Source: Fragum whitleyi | Taxonomy: Eukaryota > Mollusca > Bivalvia > Cardiida > Cardiidae | DNA: 64,000 nucleotides | Reading direction: 5' to 3' | Assembly (NCBI GenBank): GCA_948146395.1 | Contig: OX411547.1 | Location: 55,543,566 to 55,607,565 of the forward strand | Part shown: positions 22,101-34,100 of the stretch, one piece after another | Position numbering within the stretch: the first letter of the stretch is position 1 | How the letters are laid out: each line of letters opens with the position of its first letter | The notes under the pieces: model-generated | The model's database searches: none | What the model saw: only the letters and a program-made list of their open reading frames with translations | Told to the model about the DNA's origin: nothing | Position numbers and translations under genes: made by a program

Positions 22101-25100
22101 TCCAAAATGGTTAATATCCATTTCTATAGGGAATCTGAAAATAAAAAGAACTTAATATTGATTTGTTTGTAGGTTGAGGAAGTGAGTTCAGATTTGAAAG
22201 CAGAAATAATCGATGATAAACCGCAAGTTAATGGAGATGTCAATGGTAAAGATTCAGAGGTGCCAGAAACCCCGCCCCCACCGGTACCCTCATCTTTACC
22301 TCCACAGGAAGAAGGGAAACCAGAAAATGGTAATTATTGTACTTATGCTTGGAATGAAGCTTATGATTCTTTAACAAATTTTCAGTTAAACAACTATACA
22401 TGTTATACATACTTAGTGTTTTGAATGAAAAAAAAATTCTAATGAGGTGTGGGGAATTGAAATTTGTCGAGGCTCTGCCGAGACAATTATTAATTCCAAT
22501 AACCAAGTTAGATTTTTTTTATTCAATACACTAAGTATGTATTATACATTTGTATTTATCTTATAATCTATTTGCCTTGTTTTAATTGATGTTTCTAATA
22601 GAAATGCGAATTTCTATAAATAAACGCATTATGTCATTGTTCTAAAACTATCCATGTGATAGCAAAAAATATCATATGGGATGTTATCTCACACACATAT
22701 TTGCATAGTTATAAGATCAAGTTGGAGCTCCTAACTATCATTTTTTATATGCTGCTGGAGGCCTACGTATAATGGCGTCATCTTCTCTGTCCGTCCGTAC
22801 GTCCGTCCACTTTTCTTGTCAACGCAACTCCGCCTGATTTTCTGGCTGGATCTTCTTGAAACTTGGTCAATGTTATCACCTCAACTGGTAGATGTGCATG
22901 AAGGAAGAATTTTATGGTTCGTTGATTTTTGCCTGAGTTATGCCCCTTAAAAACTTAGTCTCTGGGTCCACTTCTCTTGTCAACGCAACTCCTCCTAAGT
23001 TTCTAGCTGGATCTTCTTGAAACTTGGTCAATGTTATCACCTCAATTGGTTTTGTTGGTTTGAATGGGTTTTACGCCGCTTTCAACAATTTCACAGTTAT
23101 ATCGCGGAGGCCGGAGCACCTAACAATGGATTCCTGGTATTTCTTACACCTGTACTACCATTACACACTTTCCTAGCCTCCGACTGCTATCTCACATAGT
23201 TTTACTATTATCTACCCTTTGGTGAGAGACAAAGGTTTGAAAAGATATATCACCTCAATTGTTAGATGTGCATGAAGGAAGGATTTTAGTGTTCGTTGAT
23301 TTGCCTGAGTTATGCCGCTTAAAAACTTAGTCTCTGGGTCCACTTTTCTCGTCAACGCAACTCCTCCTAAGTTTCTGGATGGATCTTCTTGAAACTTGGT
23401 CAATGTTATCACCTCAATTGGTAGATGTGCATGAAGGAAGGATTTTATGGTTCGTTGATTTTTGCCTGAGTTATGCCCCTTAGAAACTTAGTCTCTAGGT
23501 CCACTTTTCTTAAGTTTCTGGCTGGATTTTCTTGAAACTTGGTCAATGTAATCACCTCAATTGGTAGATGTGCATGAAGGAAGGATTTTATGGTTCGTTG
23601 ATTTTTGCCTGAGTTATGCCCCTTAAAAACTTATCTGGGTCCACTTTTCTTGTCAACGCAACTCCTCCTTAGTTTCTGGAAGGACCTTCTTGAAACTTGG
23701 TCAATGTTATCACCTCAATTGGTAGATGTGCATGAAGGAAGGATTTTATGGTTCGTTGATTTTTGCCTGAGTTATGCCCCTTAAAAACTTAGTCTCTGGG
23801 GCTTATTGCCTCAGTTATGCCTCCTTAAAATTTAGTTTCTGGGGCTTATTGAAATTGCAGACTTGTGAATGCAACTCTTCCTAAGTTTCTGGCTGGATCT
23901 AAATGAAACTTGGTGGATGTTATAACTGAAATTGGTAGATGAGCATGAAGTAAGGATTTTATGGTTCATTAATTTAACCCTAAATTATGCCCCTTTAAAA
24001 CTTAGTATTTAGGGCTTATTGAAATTGCAGCCTTTTGAACGCAACTCCTCCTTACTTTTTGACTTTATTTAAATGAAACTTAGCCAATGTCATCACCATA
24101 ATTTGTAGATGTACAGGGATCAAGGATTTTATGGCTCATTTATTTCCCTGAATTATGCTCCCTTAAAACTTAGTGGATGGGGCTTATTGAAATTGCAGCC
24201 TTGTTAAGGTAACTCCTCCTAACTTTTTGTCTTGATTTAAATGAAACTTGGCTATTTCAATTTGGTTCTGTCAAAATAAGTAGTGTCTACAATTCTTTTC
24301 GTGAAACAGCAGCAAAGTGGGGGCGTATTTTGTGACGATGGCACTCTTGTTGGTATATCTGTTATCAATATCATCCCTCCACCATGAAAATGTGACAGGC
24401 ATTTAGGGTTTCACATGTCTGTGTGAGAGTGTGTGTGTGTGTGTACTCAAGGTCATGGCTGAAGGTCAAATAGGTCATGGTTTAAAAATTCAAGTATTTG
24501 CAGGGGCATCATGTCTGTGATACATTTCTAGTTTAGTTTGAAACTAAACACTAATCACACTTATGTATAAATCCAGTTTGGATATTTATTTTACAGTCTG
24601 ATTAGGTATACACCACCTTAGGTGGACAAATATTGGTATCATCTATCTGTCCATTCATCTGTATGTCTGTCTGGTCTGTACTTTCTGTTAATGCATTTAT
24701 GCATGAATTTTAATTTAACTTTCACTGAATGTTCCTTATCATGAGACCTTTGGCATGATTATGGGATTTTGCAAAAGTCTGTCGTCACTCTTGTTAGTTT
24801 CTTACCTCAATGAATAAAAAAAGATAGCTACTCTCTTCATCTCTTAATTATTTTACAGATTCAAAATCTAGTGATACGACAACAACCGACAGTCAGAAAG
24901 AACAAAGTAAGAAGTCAGACGACAACAACACCGAGATTCCTGATGATGACCTGGACCTGTATCAGGTTCCCCCACCCGCCAAACCAATCAATGAGGATGC
25001 TTCCAAAAACTACCTCTATATTGTAGGTATACACAGTAATAGAAATGGGGGGGGATTTAGTATTTTCTTTAACCCTTAACCGGTCAAGTTCAATCCTTGT

Positions 25101-28100
25101 TATAATGGTTTTTGTGACCTGCCACGCAAAAAGGAACCATCTGGATAGTTAATAAAGTTTTAACCCTAGTCAGACTGTGCGAATTAAGGAGGCTGACTGT
25201 TAAATTACGAAAAGAAATTTGTTCCAGTAGAGGTCAACCAATGGTTGCATGTCAAAAATTCTTATTTTTATTCTTATTTTATCCTGAGATTGAAACATTT
25301 TTTTCATGCTCAAATGAGAGATTTCTCAAATTTTCAATTCTAATAAATGTATGAACATAAAAGATAATATTGAGAAGTTGTTATAACTTTTATAATCTCT
25401 GACCCAAATACATGGAAAAGAGAATATCAGATTTTAATTCTGTTCGAAGAGATGAGGAAACTTTTTGTGATTGTAGGTTCAAGCCACTCACAGCTATAAA
25501 GGTGAAGATGATGATGAACTCAGTTTCGACTGTAATGAGATTATTTACGTCATTGAATATGAGGACCCGGAAGAGCAGGTATTACGAGAGGAATTAAATA
25601 TATATAAAAAGGGCTGCAGAATGAAAGAGGGATTTCACTTTCAAAATGACAAATTTTGGGGGGTTTTTTGTCAATTAAATCCTGTGTTGTAGGTATTCAT
25701 TGGAACCTTCTTGTCAAGATGAGACAAGCAGCCATCATAGCCCAGTTGGAAGCGTGTCAGACTGTCAATCGAGAGGTCCTGGGTTTGATCCCCGACAGTG
25801 GCACTCATTCTTTCTGACTATTTGTCTCTCACCAATGGGTTGATAATCGTAGACCTATGTGAGATAGCAGCTGGAGACTAGGAAAGGATGTGGTGGTTGT
25901 ATTGGTGAGAACAATACCAGGAAACGATTATAAGGTGCTCCAGCCGCCGCGGTATAACTGAAAAAATGTTGAAAGTGGCATTACACTCCATTCAATGAAT
26001 CAATTGTCAAGATGATTCCTTGTGGATCCACAACATGGGGTTTTAAGTGACTTGTTTTACTTAACACCTTACGATCATTTTTTGCGTAAGACAAATAAAG
26101 TTGTTTCTACAGTCATAACTAAATTTGGAATTCTTCCATATATCATCTCATTGGAATCGTCTTCTAAAGACGATTCCACTGAGATATTGCACTTAAAAAT
26201 CTAACAATGAATAAAGACATCAGGTATGATTTATGATTTTGACTTATGATTGATTTTTTCTGAAGACTTTTTGTAAAACAGGCCCCAGGTGTTATGCTAT
26301 AATGAGCTAATTATCTCCTTTTTATCTGCAGCTCTTATGTATATCAGAAATTATTAGAAAAAAAGAGCTTTGAATATTGAAGCTGTATATGTTATTTTGC
26401 TTTTAAAGTTTTGTTTAAGCTGTATTTTTACCAGTGCTCTCAATAAGCGGATGTCGATGTAATATACGTCCTAAATTTCAGAAATATCGTCCGGAAAATC
26501 AAACCCGGACGTAAAAAAAAACGTCCGAGATTCGAGGAAAACGTCCAGTAATTTGACCCCGGACGTTTTACGAATTTACCTAATAAAGAATTTAGCGTAA
26601 GTCTACATGTGCAAAAAATCGATAATCAAAGCGAGCATACACATTATAGCTGACCAAAATAAGCCATGTGTAACGGGCGGGGTATTAAACTGTTGCTATA
26701 ACAACCAGTCTCTGATTACGCAATATTGCAGTTGGGTTAGCGACGCGTCATTACTGCTTCTGTCATTATCTTTCTTAGTCGGATACACAGATCGCGAGGG
26801 TCCTTTGATAGGATTATTGAAACAAAATAAATTCAAATCAGGGGAAAATTCGTTATATCAAACGTAGTTCATGCAGCTCAGACCGATAAATTTCGAAATA
26901 TCGCTTTCTAAAACTCTTAGAATAGATCTACGGGTAATTTATCCGAAGTGACAAAGACGCTACCGGAAAACACTTACGAAAAGTCATTCGTTTGTCCTCG
27001 TTTAAATACGTGTAGAATCGGCATCTTCTGAGAACTTGGGAAATCCCAATGACGTAATTTAAGTTGTCTCCAACATGTCTGACGAGAGATTTGAAATGAC
27101 GAATTTTTCTTGACTTCTGCTATTCGGATAATTCTGCGTAAGTTTAAATAGGCTTAGAACTTTAAGTTTTATTGGCACACTACCTAGAACGTTGGCCACC
27201 TTTGGAAGGACAGGCCAAGGAAAATTAAAGCTGCATTAATTTCCGTAATATCGCCGGATACCAAAACATCGTTACCAAAATTTGAGAAAGCTGCATTTCC
27301 TTGGCCCACCGCGCAAGATACAGCTTATGACCGATTCCAAATAGAAACTCCACATTTTCTCATAATAGTCTCCATTACTTATTCAATGAAAGTAATAAAA
27401 GGGGATTGTGATACCAAAGCTCTTCCCTACAGCTGAAAGTCAAAGCTACAAGTTTTAAGGCTTGGAAGTCGTTTTTTCTTAGAGAACCAACCAGAATCAT
27501 GGACTTTGGGGGCAAAAATTTAGCTTACATTTAACAAGGAAACGCGCATTTACAAAGTGTACAGAAAAAGGAAGGTGTGTGTGTGTGGGGGGGGGGGGGT
27601 TTAAGGCTTGGAAGTCGTTTTTTCTTAGAGAACCAACCAGAATCATGGACTTTGGGGGCAAAAATTTAGCTTACATTTAACAAGGAAACGCGCATTTACA
27701 AAGTGTACAGAAAAAGGAAGGTGTGTGGGGGGGGGGGGGGCGATACTATTGGGAGGGGTTAAAAATTCCTAACTGAAATCCAAATATGGAATTACAAAAA
27801 TTCCTGATTTTGGCCCTTATTGAGAGCACTGATTTTTACACACACAAAAAAAACCTCAACAAACTGAGGACTTGAAAAAATGATTAAAGATAAAGGTGGC
27901 AGAAATTTTGTAATCTGTAATTAATCAGGGCCGGAGATTATAAAACTTGCAAAAAATTTTTCGTAAGAAGGAAGTCGATCATTCTAGATTCAGAAAATTA
28001 GTCCCAAGTTTTTCCATACATACTTCAATCTTGCTAAAAGCATGGAGGTACTTGTATGAATATCTTACTTCATATCTTTATTTCATTAATAACATACTAG

Positions 28101-31100
28101 TAGGCTGTTAATCTGTTTGCTTGAGAGTTCAATTTTGTTATTCCTCCTAATTTTCTTAAAATATATCTGACCTTTCTCGAAATATATCTGACCTTTCTCG
28201 TTATGGTACCTTAATTATTTACCTACATATCCAGCATGCGGCAATAAGTTTGGACAAAATAAAAATCTAAACAGAATAGTTTTGTTTGTAACAAAGGAAA
28301 TATGATATGAATATTTGTTTACAATGAAATTAAAACAAGAATATAATTATAATGCAGAAAAAAACAATTTAAGCTATTTAAGAAATAAACACTGTATGCA
28401 TAGCATAGTTAAGATTGGCGGCATATTGTTTTACCCTTGTCCTTCTGTCTGTCCACCTATCCATCTGTCTGTCAATCTGTCTGTTCAAAAAATGTGATAT
28501 GGATATTTGTTTACAATGAAATTAAAACAAGAATATAATTGTAATGCAGAAAAAAAGTAATTTAAGCTATTTAAGCAATATTCACTGTAATGCACAGCAT
28601 AGATAAGATTTGGGGGCATATTGTTTTACCCTTGTCCTTCTATCTTTTCACCTATCCATCTGTCTGTCCATCTGTCTGTCTGTTCAAAACTAAACAAATT
28701 TCTAAAATTTCCAATTACTTCAGATAAGATACAATGATAATATAAGACCTTATGATAGACTTACACAATAAGCATTTCTAGATACCGTGGGTTCGGCGCT
28801 AGACTGTAGTAAGTGTATATACAATGTATATACACTTACTTCGGTCTTGTACCAAACCCTCGATACTAAGGTAAAGGTCATGTGACAGGGTAAGGGTCAC
28901 CAGTCAAGGTCAAAATTTTGAAAAAAAATTTGTTGTTTCAGGGGCATTCATGTTTCACAAACACTACTTCACAAACACATCTTGTTTGAAATAAAAATTT
29001 AGGAGGCACACTCAAGCTGAGATCAAATTACAGATTTATTAAGACTAAATGCACTTAAGTTGTGACATATTAGAATGTATGTCTAAAAACATTTCAAAAA
29101 TACAAAATGTTTACAGAAAAGGTTGAATGAAAAGAAGAAAAGTTTAGAGACTGTGAGTTATTTGTGAGAATAAATATAAATATGTATCAGAAATATACGA
29201 AATGGGAATTCACCAACAAAGTTATTTGTTTGTTGTTTGATATAAATACCCTCACCATGTTTTATGAATTTTAGTTAAATTGTGTTAGTATTTAATAGAG
29301 TGTCAACTTTTATATTTATGGTACTCACAATATATATACCAGGTCTTTGATACTCAGCCCCTGTGAAAAAGTTCAAGAACTGGTTCATGAGCATTCTAGA
29401 ACGTTAAATGGCAGTTCAAGAATTCCATTCAAAAACTGGTTCAAGAATTTCTAGAACTAGTTCTTGAACTTCAAGAACTAGTTTTTGAACTTCTATAACT
29501 AGTTCTTTAACTTCTAGAACTACTCATTGCCCCATCTATAGAACTAATTCTTGAACGTTCAAGAATAGGTTTAGGAACTAGTTCTAGAAGTTCAAGTTCT
29601 TGAACTTTTTTGCAGGGGTTTAGATCAATGTTTTGTATTTGTTGATGATTTTATCATGATCATGCATATTTATCATGTATTGTAAAAATTACCAAATGGG
29701 ATATTGATACACAAAAACTGATCAATATTCTACCACTTTTAGTTAATTTAACATTGTTAGTTAATTTAAGCATTTTAAATATTTGTCATAAAAGGGATAT
29801 CTTTGGGTGCCACTGTAGGCTATTATTCACAAACAAATAACTTGCAAAAGGGTACATTCAAATTTACATATTAAGCTAGAGCTCAGATGTTTATGAATTA
29901 TTTTCTTGAAAATTGTAAAATCTTGAAAAAGAAAGTATAAGAAAATCTAAAAATGTCCTAAACTAAGCAATTGGCTATAATTGCAATCTAATAAAATAGA
30001 GAATTTTGATTGGTTTAAATCGCATCACGTGGGGAAATCCATTGCACTTTATTTCTGTATAAAATGCAATAGATCTTTCGGGAAACCCCCGATCTTCAAT
30101 CTGCATTTCCTGTGTTGTAGGAACTCGAAAACCCCTCGTTTCCCTTCCATATCGTAAAATTGCTATTTAATATATTAGAAATTAAGATATTTTCGAAAGA
30201 ATTTATGATTAAAAGTATGCAGATCAGATTCTGAGTCAATGTTTACAGTGAGTCGACAAAGACCACCAAGCATCCCTCTCAGCTAAGCCCGATCACGATA
30301 GTTTCGGTTTAAAATATGGAATAACTTGTCAAAATTATGTTTTGATCATAAGTACCTCTACGAATGTCAAATTGTCATTTATTTGTGTACCATTTGATTA
30401 ACTTTATGCCGTTTAACTTCGATAGCGAGAAAAGAAATACACGATCTAAAGATAGATTGTGTAATACGCACAGAAAGTAGACTCGAAACTTTAATGTATA
30501 GCCGAGTATTTTAATAGTTTCTTAGACCAAGAGGATTGCAATTATAAGGGCAGAGTGTCTTTTTCACAGCGTTTATTGGGGTATAAAGTGCAATTGCCTT
30601 GGCACATGGCTTAAACATAACGCCCTATGGGCGTTATTTGCCATGTGCTAAGGCAATTGCACTTTATACCCCAATAAACGCTGTGAAAAAGACACTCATC
30701 CCTATATTAAATGAGCAACATTTCCTAATAGCTTGTGACCCAATGATGGACGGTCTGAGAAAAAGAAACAAAGAAACAAACAAAATAAATGATGCAAATG
30801 AAAAGAAAAAGAGTATCTTTCACCATATTGATATAAGTAATTCTTTCTTTTATTAAAATGTTTGTATAAATCCCATTCAAACAACTAACTTTGATTGAAT
30901 GTGCCCTTTTTGAATTCTCATTTTATGTGATATAATGTGATAATACAATATAGGCAGGAATAAAATTGCAGGTGTTTAATATGAGGTGTAACCTAAAATG
31001 ATCAATGATTTGAATTGTATCAGTTATAATTCCTATGTTATTATATGAACCTGTGTCTGATATCTATAACATTTACAAATTGTGGTAAATACAGGTCTGG

Positions 31101-34100
31101 TTCAGCGTACTGTATTTGTCCTAATAAATGCTCCCAGTGGCTAAACAGCACACAGACTGGTTAGCTTTTATTTAGTACCCATTATATGAAACAAAAACTG
31201 TATCAAATTTATATGTGACCCGTCACACCAAAAGGGACCATCTGGGTAGCGCGTAAAGTGGCGACCCCAGTCAGACTGAATATGCTTATTTGCTGTATCT
31301 AGAATGATCAATCTACCTTCCAGTAAAAGAATTTTTGAATTGTGACCTCTGGTTGAGCTATGCTGGACCCAATCTCTTCTTAAAATATCCATCTAAATAA
31401 GCTCCAAGATGGTCCCTTTTGGCGTGACGGGTCACATTTTTTTTTTTGCTTTTTAGCTCAGATGTTTTGAAACATTAAATATAGAGGAATTTTCATCACC
31501 TTGGTGTCGTTGTTGGGGTTGTAAAACTTTTACCATGGCCATATCTTTGTTGTCATTGAAGATGTCTACTTGAAACATGGCATGTATGTTCACCACCACA
31601 AAAGTTATCAAGACTATCAAGGGACATAGCTCTATAACCATTTTGTAAGAATTATGCCCCTTTTATGACTAAATTTTTTGCATTATCCAGCGCCTGCAGC
31701 CAAGTATTTGCCCCTACATGCAGTGCTCTTGTTTTCCTTTCAATTCAGTTTGATTTCCGCTGAACAATCTTTTTTAATAGTTTAAAGGCAATTAGATTAG
31801 CTGAGATTAAAGTTTTCCCAAATTCTGAATATCTAAGAAATTTCAATTAACTTTAAGGTGGTGGACCTATAACAGTTCTGCAATATTTCGGAAGTATTTA
31901 TCTTTAACAGTGTTAATTGAGGTTTCCTAATGATTTCATTATGAAACCTCGGTTAACATTGTGAAGGGTCCGGAATGATGTAGAACTATTACGGGTCTTC
32001 TACTTGAATAGGGTTTTCAAAATACCCCTAAACTATGTTTGCGGGTACAAGGAGTTCACTTGTCAGTTTTTCGGTTGTTTCATCTGCCTGTAGCTTTTTC
32101 TTGTCCGCTCAATTTCTCAGCAAATAATGGGTAGTTTCATTCAAACTTTATAGGTGTGATCATTATCAAGCATATTATGTGCAAGTGATTTTTTGGATAC
32201 AATTCATTGACTTGTGACAGATTAAAGGCCCTTTGGTGGAACAGTCTAGTTGTAAATTGTGGATGGGGGGTTTTATTAGGGAGGTTAGTTTTACTAGAGG
32301 ATATAACACATGTATCCATACAGTGTTTTAAGCATCTTCACCAAGTTTTTCGTAGATAGCCCTCAAGTCATTTTTTCTTTGGAATATGTATCAAAAATTC
32401 TTGTGCAGAAATTGATGACTCAGCACAAAATAGTAGTAACTGCCTACAAACATATAGAGGTTTATTGTTTGTTTCAGTGTAAGAACATTATATATTTCAT
32501 TGAGTGAACAACAAAAGCTATGTTTTCATGAGTGGCAGAGCCATGAGTGAAGAAATAACTTTTGTTGTTCACAAAAGGAAATATTAATCTATCTTGCTCA
32601 AAAACAAATGATTATTCTATTGCAAAACTGAGCCAAAATGTGACAACTTTAGGACAATTTTCTTTAAGAGGGCCATTTTGCACATGATTGCTATGCAAAG
32701 TTCATGATCACATCACATAAGGTGAAATGAACAAATGCTGGGTATTTGATAATCTCAGGATCAAGCAGTGAATTTAACAAAATGCTAATCTACCATTATT
32801 CCTCGATATATTGAAAAGCATTAAAGAGATAAGTTATAAGTGTCTCACACAGAGCCATCAAAATGCGCTTCATGCACATGTCTCTGCTACATTCACAGTC
32901 ATGTCTGTGGTACATTCACATGTGAAGTTGTGCAATAATCTGTAGGTGTCTGTGTGTAATTCCATTTATTTATCATTGCTACTGTAGCATAAGCCCATAT
33001 GAGTCACAACCCCATAAGATGGTTAGTTGTTACAGGGGATAGTACAAGTATACATATGCTGAGATCCACCATGCTCTTTATTGGCTTGACATATAGCTTG
33101 TCACATAGGGCCTTGGTTGAACATTGTGTTTGGCAAGACAATAAGTATGTTAGTACTCCAGCCAATGAATGAAACCCATGATATAGACCTTCAAATGTTT
33201 TGAAGCCAGGTGCTCTACTGACTGAGTTATGAAGCTGACACAGGTTCATCATTAATGTGTACATGTATTTAATTTCCTTTGTTCCCTGACAACAATTAAT
33301 ACTGACAGTTTGTAACTCTATCAGATTATTACTACAAATTGAATGAAAATCATTTCATTGTATTTTTTGGAGTATGTATGATGCTCTAATGGAAGTATGT
33401 AAATTTAGAGATGATTTTTTTTTGGACAAATGCTAAAAGGCTATGAATGGAGGTATTGGTGCAATTCTAATGTATTGCCTATAGCCTATATATTTATAGG
33501 CACTTACAAAAGTTTTGCACTCATTGAAATGCCATTTGCATAGCATAGGTTTTGTGACCTTTACACACTTTGGCAGACTTATTCTCTTTAGCCTCCAACT
33601 TTATTGTGAATTATACAAATATCCATGTGATAACATCCCATATGATATTTTTATGATATATGATATCACATAGATATTTTTAAAACAATGACATAATGTT
33701 TTTTTTATATTTTTTTTAGAAACTTACATTTCTGTTAGAAACATCGACAAAAACAAGGCAAATAGAGGTTATAAGATAAAAACAATACGTAATTAGCCTA
33801 TTAGGCAGTTACAACCATTTCGAACTGAGCCTTTCAGGCGTGTGAAATTGTTAGAAATGTCATGGATATGCTTATGTCAATGGCTTGGCACAAAACAGAA
33901 ATATTTATAGGCAGTTTCTATTGTTTTGCACTGAGCCATTGAATTTTGTTATTCATATTACAATGTATACCATATGGTGTAGTAGTTAACAGATAGACTC
34001 TTTCTAACTGCAGGATTTTGATGTTCAGGTTGTACATATTTTTCACTTAACAAAAAATTGTTTTGACTTTGTTTGCCTCATTTGGGTTTGAATTCAAGAT

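Noticed and set aside
26607..26867. 86-codon frame in the hAT element
   Set aside because: Too short and lacks the hAT dimerisation (C-terminal) signature; most likely chance.
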